IMG/VR virus record: IMGVR_UViG_3300023179_000620
Span: 1 to 20,308 of that record
Origin: a virus
Reading direction: 5' to 3' (one strand)
Length of the DNA: 20,308 nt
Shown here: one piece after another, positions 12,994 through 18,972 of the stretch
How positions within the stretch are numbered: the stretch's first letter is position 1
Layout: every line of letters starts with the position of its first letter
Translations under genes and position numbers: made by a program
The notes under the pieces: model-generated
Told to the model about the DNA's origin: nothing
Seen by the model: the letters and a program-made list of their open reading frames with translations, nothing else
Database searches by the model: none

Positions 12994-13652
12994 ATATGTT
13001 TTAATTCACGAACTGATTCTACATTAAGTATACCAAGTTGTACAAGATCTTTTCCTTCTAAGATTTTTAATTTTAACGGGAATTGAGACCACTTTGCTTC
13101 ATCTTTTGGTGTTCTGTATCCTTTGACTTCCACATAAACACCTTCTTCTTCAAGAAAGAAGTCAGGCGTGTAGTAAGAATCTTTTTCATTGAACCTGTAT
13201 TTAAACTTCTCTGTAGGTCTTCTCCACTTTATTCCAAGTTGATCAAGGTACATTGCATACTTGACCTCCCACATACCATGAAGCTTTACGCCATTGTATT
13301 CATGTGATCTTGATTTTGAGAAAGAGAGGTGCCAAGTTCCTTCTTCGACTTTCCTTAAAGTCGTTTCAGACAGCTTTTGACGAGTTTCTTGAGAAAGAGG
13401 TTTCCCTCTTTTTGCATCAGAAATTTTCTTATTAGTAATCTCAGACAAAGGATTGTTTGGGCATTTTGTCAAATGCCCACCTAGTTGCAACGGACTAAAT
13501 CCTGATTTACCACAATAACGGCACACACCATTATTCGACGGCCTTCTCCTTCTTGGACCTCTCCCATCGCACCAGGAAATGTGTCTTTCATAGCCGCCTG
13601 GGTGGATCTGAAACTTACACTTAGGACACTCTTTTGTTGGCATAGCTTTCAT
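12984..13652 (-). CDS. PD-(D/E)XK homing-type endonuclease with NUMOD3-like motif
   Basis: 222 residues. The N-terminus has two C-C-H-C zinc modules (C9, C12, H24, C28 and C44, C47, H60, C64), then a NUMOD3-like DNA-binding stretch (ISDAKRGKPLSQETRQKLS, ~78-96). The nuclease core is Glu ~129 (GMWEVKYAMYL), PD ~163-164 (YYTPDFFL) and EVK ~175-177, followed by KW and KLKIL. Its stop codon falls within the first 10 bp of the intron-bearing tRNA-Asn, so the gene abuts the tRNA without disrupting it. It is a candidate for moving the intron in trans. The start may be three codons later (ATG 13643); neither has a clear Shine-Dalgarno sequence. Confidence 0.75.
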   Translation of the reverse strand: MKAMPTKECPKCKFQIHPGGYERHISWCDGRGPRRRRPSNNGVCRYCGKSGFSPLQLGGHLTKCPNNPLSEITNKKISDAKRGKPLSQETRQKLSETTLRKVEEGTWHLSFSKSRSHEYNGVKLHGMWEVKYAMYLDQLGIKWRRPTEKFKYRFNEKDSYYTPDFFLEEEGVYVEVKGYRTPKDEAKWSQFPLKLKILEGKDLVQLGILNVESVRELKHIPT

Positions 13653-13697
13653 CTGTACTAAATATCATTGTGTACAGAAAAATGCCATACCAATTAA

Positions 13698-13880
13698 TCA
13701 ACTCTCATCTATATGGAAGCCAATTTGTTTCTTCGCACCTGGCGTTTCACGCAGTTCATCGATCGCGTGGATCACGCCGATCACTGCGGCACCAAGTTTA
13801 AGGAATGAAACTGTGCGAGGTGATGTCAGGACGGACCAGATGGTCTTCTTCATCCTCGAGATTTCCTTCATGTTGACCAT
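13698..13880 (-). CDS. Small membrane-associated protein, 60 aa
   Basis: No family recognised. The basic N-terminus (MVNMKEISRMKK) is followed by a hydrophobic segment (VSFLKLGAAVIGVIHAI) that may span or associate with the membrane, then a polar tail. It stands alone: promoter P5 lies directly upstream and the next gene downstream is the endonuclease. The ATG is 6 nt after the -10 element, with no Shine-Dalgarno sequence, so leaderless expression is predicted. Confidence 0.6.
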   Translation of the reverse strand: MVNMKEISRMKKTIWSVLTSPRTVSFLKLGAAVIGVIHAIDELRETPGAKKQIGFHIDES

Positions 13881-13886
13881 GATAAG

Positions 13887-13917
13887 ACCTTACACCACCG
13901 GGAATTAACTTTACACT
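13887..13917 (-). promoter_or_regulatory. Promoter P5 of the 60-residue protein
   Basis: The minus strand reads AGTGTAAAGT (13917-13908), 15 nt, TAAGGT (13892-13887), 6 nt, ATG. The -35 box directly abuts the TAA stop of the upstream gene. Confidence 0.65.
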
Positions 13918-14210
13918 TAAGTCGTCTCACTCGTTTCTTCGGGTGCAGCCTCAGCGGCAGCATCCTCGGGCTTAGCACCCTTCGTCTTGAAACCAATGTA
14001 CTCCTCGGCATCTTCAGGGCGCATGGGATCATTACTGCCCTTGTCCCCGGGAGATTTGTACCAATAGCCAAAAATATCGGTGCCTCGTTCGATCTCATAG
14101 GGATAGAAACCCTTCACGTCAGTTGGATCTGCGGTGATGCCTGGGCCTGATGGACCTTCTGCGATCACCTTGCGGATCAACTTACGAAGTTCAGCAATGC
14201 GAATCTTCAT
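13917..14210 (-). CDS. Phage protein with N-terminal tag MKIRxxELRxxIR, 97 aa
   Basis: The ATG at 14210 is chosen because the N-terminus (MKIRIAELRKLIRKVIAEG) then aligns with that of the adjacent upstream gene. The rest (FYPYEIERGTDIFGYWYKSPGD ... PEDAEEYIGFKTKG) matches no family I can name, and the tail is Ala/Glu-rich and probably disordered. It overlaps the upstream gene by 20 bp; AGAGG lies ~9 nt before the start. Its TAA stop touches promoter P5. The shared helical tag suggests a common targeting or binding function. Confidence 0.65.
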   Translation of the reverse strand: MKIRIAELRKLIRKVIAEGPSGPGITADPTDVKGFYPYEIERGTDIFGYWYKSPGDKGSNDPMRPEDAEEYIGFKTKGAKPEDAAAEAAPEETSETT

Positions 14211-14388
14211 CGAACTCGGCCTCTTCCAGTTCTTCATCTTCGAGGCCCATCCCAGCGTGGCCCATCGTTTCCACTTCATCATCGGTAACGGGCTCACCGG
14301 TGCCTGGGTACCAGCGCCCAGGAACCCATCCCTGTTCAACCAGAGTCTCACGGATAATTCTTCTTAATTCAGATAGGCGAATCTTCAT
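14191..14388 (-). CDS. Phage protein with N-terminal tag MKIRxxELRxxIR, 65 aa
   Basis: The N-terminus MKIRLSELRRIIRETLVEQG is a close match to that of the following gene. The remainder is Gly/Pro-rich (WVPGRWYPGTGEP) and ends in a strongly acidic tail (LEDEELEEAEFDED). No family recognised. The ATG is 7 nt after TATACT, and no clear Shine-Dalgarno sequence precedes it. An upstream in-frame start at 14442 would overlap the preceding gene and lose the tag alignment, so it was rejected. Confidence 0.6.
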   Translation of the reverse strand: MKIRLSELRRIIRETLVEQGWVPGRWYPGTGEPVTDDEVETMGHAGMGLEDEELEEAEFDEDSHC

Positions 14389-14395
14389 GGGATTA

Positions 14396-14425
14396 AGTAT
14401 ATCATACCTCGGAACAGTTATCCAA
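14396..14425 (-). promoter_or_regulatory. Possible promoter of the tagged-protein pair
   Basis: The minus strand reads TTGGAT (14425-14420), 18 nt, TATACT (14401-14396), then 7 nt to the ATG. The -10 and its distance to the start match the family, but the AGTGYAAAGT box is missing. Confidence 0.45.
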
Positions 14426-14632
14426 ATGGATCCATCCCACACGATTGTTGTGTGTGAGAACCTTGCGGTACAAAGTGGGATTGAGCCGCTTGGGCCGCCT
14501 CGGGTTCGATTCCGCGAGGATCAGCACGAGATCGCCTTTCGTGAGTTCATCGATCTCATCATCGAGATCATCATTCCACACGTGAACGTGGCTGAACTTG
14601 GCCTTCAACATCGAACCCACGGAGGCATTCAT
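14402..14632 (-). CDS. Small SH3-like phage protein, 76 aa
   Basis: The ATG at 14632 forms an ATGA overlap with the previous stop. The C-terminal half reads like a small beta-barrel: ELTKGDLVLILAES, then a basic loop, then THNNRVGWIHLDNCSEV. The pattern (turn, V-x-V strand, G-W-I/V-H, then N-C/F) recurs in several neighbours and resembles SH3-like domains. Function unknown. It is the last gene of the unit starting at promoter P6. Confidence 0.6.
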   Translation of the reverse strand: MNASVGSMLKAKFSHVHVWNDDLDDEIDELTKGDLVLILAESNPRRPKRLNPTLYRKVLTHNNRVGWIHLDNCSEV

Positions 14633-14994
14633 CTGAGGCCCCACAGGTGCATGTAATCCTCGTTTCCCACTGATCCGTGCTTCGGGCACCACAGCACTTG
14701 TATGTTTCCTGCTCGAAGATCGCTCAGCCAATCTTTCCAATCCCCCATGCCCTCAACACGATCGTAGAAGGCAACCGCACCCGGTGTAGCAACTGAGAGA
14801 TCTTTCTGAGGTTCCACAATGAAAGGTCCAGTGCTACCCACGGTTTTGGATACGAACACGGTGCCCACTTCCGGATAGAACGATCTCTTGGGTTCCTCCC
14901 CAATCTCTGCCTCAAGTTTCTGCACCCCTGCCTTGAGGGCATCGAGTGCCCCGTAGATCGTGGAGAAGATGCCCTTCATTTCCTTTCTTGCCAT
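14629..14994 (-). CDS. Hypothetical phage protein, 121 aa
   Basis: The N-terminal ~35 residues are an amphipathic helix (IFSTIYGALDALKAGVQKLEAEIG), possibly oligomerising. A beta-rich part follows (SFYPEVGTVFVSKTV, PGAVAFYDRV), ending in VLWCPKHGSVGNEDYMHLWGLR, in which a Cys and two His could bind a metal. No family recognised. The ATG has GAGG 5 nt upstream and starts 7 nt after the preceding stop. The repeated VG..V, F/HxW..R ending resembles the SH3-like neighbours. Confidence 0.6.
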   Translation of the reverse strand: MARKEMKGIFSTIYGALDALKAGVQKLEAEIGEEPKRSFYPEVGTVFVSKTVGSTGPFIVEPQKDLSVATPGAVAFYDRVEGMGDWKDWLSDLRAGNIQVLWCPKHGSVGNEDYMHLWGLR

Positions 14995-15001
14995 GGTAAC
15001 C

Positions 15002-15256
15002 TCAACAGGTGATCTTCAGGGAGTACGGGCAATTTAAACTCGTGCAGGTTCCACTCCCGCTCTTATTGGGATCGATCCCGCACTGTGGGCAGATTGGTTG
15101 CGCGTTCTCTGTGGATGTGTAGAGGAATGGAATCACAGGGGTTTGAACGTGGGAGCCTAGGGATTTCAACTTGTCCCGGAGCACATCAATCTTCAACTCG
15201 AGATCCTCGATCCTCCGCAACAGTTCCTTCTTCTTGATCTTCTTCTTCTCGCTCAT
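15002..15256 (-). CDS. Coiled-coil protein with C-terminal zinc ribbon, 84 aa
   Basis: Residues ~3-38 form a charged coiled coil (KKELLRRIEDLELKIDVLRD). The C-terminal part has four cysteines, CPQC and then C ... CPY, the layout of a small zinc ribbon resembling those that label cellular mRNA- or DNA-binding proteins. The role is unknown; it may dimerise through the coiled coil and bind nucleic acid. ATG with GGAGG 6 nt upstream. Sits within the P6 unit. Confidence 0.65.
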   Translation of the reverse strand: MSEKKKIKKKELLRRIEDLELKIDVLRDKLKSLGSHVQTPVIPFLYTSTENAQPICPQCGIDPNKSGSGTCTSLNCPYSLKITC

Positions 15257-15272
15257 GCCATCCTCCTACAAT

Positions 15273-15659
15273 TCACACTTCATCCTTTGGGATCACCCGA
15301 AAGTTCCATAGGTGATACCCGTACCTCACCCGCCCCTCGCGATCCACGAAGGCCCCGTGCCCCCGCATGTGTTCCACTTCACCGAGGTAGAGAACCGTTT
15401 CACCTGGGCGGAACGGGGAGAAGATGGAGTGATCATCTGGATTGGGATAGTACACCACGAGGGTGTTGGGTGGAACCTTCACGGTGAAGTGGGTGGGCCT
15501 CAGTTTCCCATCGGGGCGCGGAACCTCGAGGGAGAAGGGATCCGCGGGATACGGGTGTTGTTCCTTTTGGATCTCTCCGATATCCGCCCAGGTACTCACC
15601 TTCTCCTCAGGATACGTGCCCTTGTAGATTCCCGCAGAGAACTTCGATGTGAAACTCAC
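15273..15659 (-). CDS. SH3-like phage protein, 128 aa
   Basis: The start is GTG at 15659, overlapping the upstream stop as GTGA with AGGAGG before it; the longer frame extending into the neighbour has low-complexity His/Gly-rich sequence and was rejected. The C-terminal ~60 residues read FRPGETVLYLGEVEHMRGHGAFVDREGRVRYGYHLWNFRVI when pieced together: strand, turn, H-x-x-V/A strand, G-x-x-x-Y-H-x-x-N-F, an SH3-like barrel signature. The N-terminal part is Pro/Tyr-rich (YPADPFSLEVPRPDGKLRP). The partner is unknown. Confidence 0.65.
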   Translation of the reverse strand: MSFTSKFSAGIYKGTYPEEKVSTWADIGEIQKEQHPYPADPFSLEVPRPDGKLRPTHFTVKVPPNTLVVYYPNPDDHSIFSPFRPGETVLYLGEVEHMRGHGAFVDREGRVRYGYHLWNFRVIPKDEV

Positions 15660-15895
15660 TTGCCCTCCTTCTTCTTGGCGAGGGCGAGAACGGGGTAGGC
15701 CTGTGCCTCCGTGAGTTCCATCTCGATCACCTCCCAGAACGGGGAGATGGTGATGCCATCCTTCACGAGGCCCGTGATGTGGGATTTCAGGGCCCCGAGA
15801 GATAACCACACCTTTCCATCCTCCTCCCAATCGGGCCGGATCCCACCGGTGGAGTACTTGCCCGTGCTCAAATCTCGTATCTTGTAGATCTTCAT
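15656..15895 (-). CDS. Conserved phage protein (KIYKIRD ... GALKSHI type), 79 aa
   Basis: It begins MKIYKIRDLSTGKYSTGG and continues KVWLSLGALKSHI, then WEVIEMEL. I recall similar short proteins in many tailed phages: a two-strand start, a Gly-rich turn, then W-x-x-x-G-A-L-K-x-H. No function is known to me. It starts 1 nt after the previous stop and overlaps the next gene by 4 bp (GTGA), so it is translationally coupled. Confidence 0.7.
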   Translation of the reverse strand: MKIYKIRDLSTGKYSTGGIRPDWEEDGKVWLSLGALKSHITGLVKDGITISPFWEVIEMELTEAQAYPVLALAKKKEGK

Positions 15896-15896
15896 C

Positions 15897-16199
15897 TCAC
15901 CAGTTCCTCATCTTCGCTTCAGAATCATCCAGTAGTGCCCGAATCCGCGGGTAATCGTGTGGGTTCAATTGAACGGTATCGTAGTGCCCGTACCTCTCGG
16001 TTCGCCCGAACACGTACTTCACCGCGAGGATCAATCTCTTCCACCAGGGCCTCCAGTGGTTGAGGGGAACGGAGATGGAGATATCACCCATCTCAGGATC
16101 CACCTCGAACCTCACGTTGTGATCGAAGGAGGTGCACTGGCACTCGAACCGGTGAAACCCCTCGTTCTTGATGTACGAACCACTTATTCCATCAACCAT
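15897..16199 (-). CDS. Conserved phage hypothetical protein, 100 aa
   Basis: The pattern CQCTSFDHNVRFEVDPE ... ISVPLNHWRPWWKRLILAVKYVFGR resembles a small family common in phages, in which a Cys/His start, a beta hairpin and the aromatic W-x-x-x-K-Y-I/V-F-G helix are conserved. It may bind a metal through the CQC and H residues. Function unknown. It starts inside the upstream gene's 3' end (16-bp overlap) with GGGAG 7 nt before the ATG. Confidence 0.65.
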   Translation of the reverse strand: MVDGISGSYIKNEGFHRFECQCTSFDHNVRFEVDPEMGDISISVPLNHWRPWWKRLILAVKYVFGRTERYGHYDTVQLNPHDYPRIRALLDDSEAKMRNW

Positions 16200-16636
16200 G
16201 AACCATCTCCCATGTAAGATTCCGGATCCTCGATCTCAACCTCCAGTTGTGGATCTCGAACCCAAACGTAGTTTTCCTTCCGCCAGTACTGAAGCACCTT
16301 CACCGGAATGGAGCTCATCGTGGGCCCCACACCACAACACCCGCCTCGAGGTGGATCTCCGTAGTGGATCTCCTTCGTGGTGATGAGATCCGTGAGCGAG
16401 GGCATCCTCCTGCTGCTGCCGATCACGTGCACCGTATCGAACCTGCTCCATGAGAGTTCCACCTCGTAGTAGGTTCCACAACCCTGGCAGGCGATGAGCA
16501 GGAGGGCAACCTCCTCCGCGTAGGTGTTGGATGAGTGCTCCGGTGAGAACTCAACATACCGGGGAACACCGACCGAGTTCCACCACACGGGAGGTTCGGG
16601 GATACGTGATGTGATATCTTCGTACGAGGGTAACAT
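16184..16636 (-). CDS. Conserved phage protein with probable zinc site, 150 aa
   Basis: The N-terminus YEDITSRIPEPPVWW is followed by GVPRYVEFSPEHSSNTYAEEVALLLI pieces and CQGCG, later IHYGDPPRGGCCGVGPTMSS. The four cysteines plus His make a zinc site plausible. I recall this architecture in many phage genomes without assigned function. The ATG is 9 nt after the -10 element of promoter P6, with GGAGG in between; a transcript starting 7 nt after the -10 would exclude most of that site. First gene of the P6 unit. Confidence 0.65.
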   Translation of the reverse strand: MLPSYEDITSRIPEPPVWWNSVGVPRYVEFSPEHSSNTYAEEVALLLIACQGCGTYYEVELSWSRFDTVHVIGSSRRMPSLTDLITTKEIHYGDPPRGGCCGVGPTMSSIPVKVLQYWRKENYVWVRDPQLEVEIEDPESYMGDGSWLME

Positions 16637-16645
16637 CTCGCCTCC

Positions 16646-16676
16646 ATACTACACCTCTGAGGGTGTACATTACACT
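16646..16676 (-). promoter_or_regulatory. Promoter P6 of the seven-gene small-protein unit
   Basis: The minus strand reads AGTGTAATGT (16676-16667), 15 nt, TAGTAT (16651-16646). As at P5, the box begins directly at the TAA stop of the upstream gene (ACTTAAGTGTAA in both). Confidence 0.6.
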
Positions 16677-16936
16677 TAAGTTATCTCATCCAGTTCATCG
16701 GAAAAGCACACGCCTACGCCGTGAGGCGTGAGTACCTTGATCCACCAGGTGCGGTTCATGATGCTTGCTTTTCTCATCTCCAGGACAATTCCTATCTCAT
16801 TGGGACCAAAGGGAACATCTGAAAAATCGTGCTCAAGGATCTCGCTCCAAGAAGACTCACCTTCATCACCCACCAGCATCTCTGGTGGGTCTAGATAAAC
16901 AATGTCCTCGCAGGTTACAAGAGAGCCCACTTTCAT
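16676..16936 (-). CDS. SH3-like phage protein, 86 aa
   Basis: The N-terminus MKVGSLVTCEDIVYL and the C-terminal half EIGIVLEMRK ... WWIKVLTPHGVGVCFSDELDEI fit a five-strand SH3-like barrel: G-I-V-L, W-x-K-V, P-x-G-x-G, then a final L-x-x-I. Another protein two genes upstream shows nearly the same pattern, so the two may be paralogues. Acidic insert at ~24-40. ATG with GAGGGG upstream. Last gene of the P7 unit; its TAA stop is joined to promoter P6. Confidence 0.65.
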   Translation of the reverse strand: MKVGSLVTCEDIVYLDPPEMLVGDEGESSWSEILEHDFSDVPFGPNEIGIVLEMRKASIMNRTWWIKVLTPHGVGVCFSDELDEIT

Positions 16937-16942
16937 GGCCCC

Positions 16943-17242
16943 TCACAGTTTCCTGTGTTTCTCTAGCACATTGTTCCATCTTTCAATCCACCGCCTCATC
17001 TGCCCTGTCACTGCAGGAGAAACAAAAGTAAAATCTCCTACATAAGCAAATGACCCTGCTCCTGTGACTCCTTTATTTTCGTGAGCAAGAACGGCAAGCT
17101 TGAAAGCCTCTTGTATACTTTCAAGCTCTTCACGATAGAGATCACGCTGGCATGCGGGACAAACTTCAGATGAGCCTTCCCACGTGGTGGAGTGTTGCTC
17201 GCACCTACGAACTGAATCTTCAATATTCGATCGCGAACTCAT
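16943..17242 (-). CDS. Small zinc-ribbon-like phage protein, 99 aa
   Basis: The N-terminal part has CEQH and CPAC 15 residues later (RRCEQHSTTWEGSSEVCPACQRDL), a possible C-H-C-C zinc knuckle, followed by a helix (YREELESIQEAFKLAVLAHE) and a C-terminal helix rich in Trp/Arg (MRRWIERWNNVLEKHRKL). The middle (GAGSFAYVGDFTFVSPA) is beta-like. No family recognised. It begins 18 nt after the previous stop; a palindromic hairpin occupies that gap. Confidence 0.6.
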   Translation of the reverse strand: MSSRSNIEDSVRRCEQHSTTWEGSSEVCPACQRDLYREELESIQEAFKLAVLAHENKGVTGAGSFAYVGDFTFVSPAVTGQMRRWIERWNNVLEKHRKL

Positions 17243-17246
17243 CGTA

Positions 17247-17265
17247 CATAGTAAGTATTACTATG
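17247..17265. repeat. 7-bp palindromic hairpin between two genes
   Basis: CATAGTA / TACTATG arms flank a 5-nt spacer. It covers the stop codon of the upstream gene and ends 5 nt before the next ATG, so it could act as an operator or hide the start region. Confidence 0.4.
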
Positions 17266-17521
17266 CGCGAATTAAATTCCAATCACCTATCCAGCCGCAA
17301 GCTCCGCCCGGAACTATAAGTTTCACCCATCCATCTTCTCTCGTGTCCAGAACGATGCCGGTAGAATTACGGTGCCAGGTGGGGCCAACTTCTCCGATAA
17401 CGTCTCCCACCTCCACAGTGCGTGTGGGATCACGCGGAAACAGGTAAACTGATTCGACGTTAAAACTCGGCCTAACGAGCTCTCCGATTCTAAAGTTTGA
17501 TTCTGATCTTTTTGGGGCCAC
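17261..17521 (-). CDS. SH3-like phage protein, 86 aa
   Basis: The pattern RIGELVRPSFNV, VGDVIGEVGPT, STGIVLDTREDGWVKLIVPGG and GWIGDWNLIRA describes alternating strands with G-I-V-L, W-V-K-L, P-G-G and G-W-x-x-x-x-N-L, the same layout as the 86-residue protein at 16676-16936. It starts with GTG; GAGG is 14 nt upstream, unusually far, so the exact start is uncertain, but the next in-frame candidates would cut into the first strand. Function unknown. Confidence 0.6.
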   Translation of the reverse strand: MAPKRSESNFRIGELVRPSFNVESVYLFPRDPTRTVEVGDVIGEVGPTWHRNSTGIVLDTREDGWVKLIVPGGACGWIGDWNLIRA

Positions 17522-17537
17522 AAATACATAACTATCC

Positions 17538-18086
17538 TCACATTCCGTTTGAAATCAAATTTGCCTCGAGGTTGCGTGCTCTTTCTTCTCCGCTCACCTC
17601 CTCGAATCCCATCCTCTTCAGTTTCGATTCACGCACCGCGTATGCGATCTGGGAGGCAATGTTGTGGGGCAGGTACGCATGCCCGCCCGCCTTCTCCAGT
17701 GCGATCACGAAATCCACGAGAGAAGTTCCCGCGTGGATGGGTTTCACATCCGCGCCCTCGGTAACTCCCCAGGATGTTGGAATAAGCCACGCGATGGAAC
17801 CCCCATTGATTCGCTCCACACTCCACATGGAGTTGGGCCCACCAACTTCCGCGGGAGTTTCATACGGGCCATCCCAGGCAACCTTCATGAGGTGGTGCTC
17901 CACCCTCTCGGAACCCTCCTTGTGGGTACCGTACGGTTCACCCGCGTTGTGTTCGTAGGGGGCATCGTTCCAATCATCACCCCACTGATCCGCGAGAGGA
18001 ATGGAGGTGAACCAGGCGAACCGATCTCGCCCATCCACGTAACACAACTTCAGATCACCGATCTTAACATCCTTACTGTTGATCAT
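17538..18086 (-). CDS. Conserved phage hypothetical protein, 182 aa
   Basis: I recall a widespread phage family with the same landmarks: YVDGRDRFAWFTSIPLADQWGDDWNDAPYEHN, GEPYGTH, then KVAWDGPYETP and SVERINGGSIAWLIP. The Trp/Asp-rich WGDDWNDAPYEHN block is the most distinctive. No function is established to my knowledge. The C-terminal third is helical (DFVIALEKAGGHAYLPHNIASQI). The ATG overlaps the upstream gene by 14 bp with AGGA close by. Confidence 0.65.
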   Translation of the reverse strand: MINSKDVKIGDLKLCYVDGRDRFAWFTSIPLADQWGDDWNDAPYEHNAGEPYGTHKEGSERVEHHLMKVAWDGPYETPAEVGGPNSMWSVERINGGSIAWLIPTSWGVTEGADVKPIHAGTSLVDFVIALEKAGGHAYLPHNIASQIAYAVRESKLKRMGFEEVSGEERARNLEANLISNGM

Positions 18087-18972
18087 TCTTCATTCCTAAC
18101 TTCGTGAGATTCCGGATCACGTGCATCTGATCGTAGGAATCGAGAAGCATCGAGATCTTCAGAACCTCAGCCGGTGGCGAAGTTTCGATGAACATCTTTG
18201 CGAAGGAGTGGATGCTGTACTTCTTCACCGCCTCGCCCCAACGCATCAGTGTGCCCGCGTTCACCGCCTCCATCGCACTGAAAACCGCCTCCACGTAGGG
18301 TGCGTGATCGCCTGGCCGGAGATCGGCGTAGAGGTGCTTCTTCGCCCACTTTCGAACCCGCCACAGAAGATTCGGTTTGTTCCAGATATCGATTCCAAGT
18401 TGCCGTTTCTCTTCCAGCTGCAGCCAGCCGATCGTGTAGTGGATCCCGCCCTCTTCAAGCACCACCTTCGCGTTCGCGATATCGAACGTGCCGATAACAT
18501 CCTCGGGCTCACCGTGCACCTTCGTGATGATCTGGAGAGCTCGGCGCCCCACCCTGTAATCCATCGCGTATCCTGCGCGGGAACTCCCCATTCCATAGAT
18601 CCCAGGCCGGCAATCGAGGGCACTGATCATCGCAGCTGCACCCTGAGGATCGCGGAAGAATAGATCGATATCACCTGCGGTTGCCTTCCAGAACACCGCC
18701 TCCCGCGGGGTAGGGGCACCCAATTGCACTCCGTGCTTCTTCGCGTATGCAGGAATCTGAGAGTACCAATCGATCCGATCCCAGGCAGCCTTGTTGTTTC
18801 CTCCGCACAGAACACCGTATGCGAGGGCTCGAGCGAAGCCACCCGCAACGTATCCGCCACCTCGGAGGGCATTGTTCAGGGCCCAGGCACCTTCACCATC
18901 GAGGAGCCCGCGGGAGTGCATCTCTCCCACCCAATCGATCCGCTTAAAACCCCAGCCATTGAATGGGCTCAC
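18073..18972 (-). CDS. Pol-beta-type nucleotidyltransferase-like protein
   Basis: 299 residues. The nucleotidyltransferase signature is visible: GGFARAL (~44-50), the paired carboxylates DID in GDIDLFF (~101-103), and a third Asp in GTFDIANAK (~164). After it come RKWAKKHLYADL-type helices like the helical half of CCA-adding or poly(A) polymerases. It would transfer a nucleotide to an RNA, protein or small molecule; the substrate is unknown. Start: GTG at 18972, overlapping the previous stop as GTGA with GAGG upstream; a GTG six codons earlier was rejected. Notably none of the phage's visible tRNAs encodes its CCA end, but a link is speculative. Confidence 0.65.
   Translation of the reverse strand: MSPFNGWGFKRIDWVGEMHSRGLLDGEGAWALNNALRGGGYVAGGFARALAYGVLCGGNNKAAWDRIDWYSQIPAYAKKHGVQLGAPTPREAVFWKATAGDIDLFFRDPQGAAAMISALDCRPGIYGMGSSRAGYAMDYRVGRRALQIITKVHGEPEDVIGTFDIANAKVVLEEGGIHYTIGWLQLEEKRQLGIDIWNKPNLLWRVRKWAKKHLYADLRPGDHAPYVEAVFSAMEAVNAGTLMRWGEAVKKYSIHSFAKMFIETSPPAEVLKISMLLDSYDQMHVIRNLTKLGMKNDQQ

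Noticed and set aside
13653-13677. CTGTAC / GTACAG inverted repeat upstream of the endonuclease
   Set aside because: Only 6 bp with a 13-nt loop and no U tract; too weak to call a terminator or operator.
15660-15830. N-terminal extension of the 128-residue SH3-like protein (57 extra codons)
   Set aside because: The extension overlaps the upstream gene almost fully and is His/Gly/Arg-rich shadow sequence; the GTGA overlap with a strong ribosome-binding site marks the real start.
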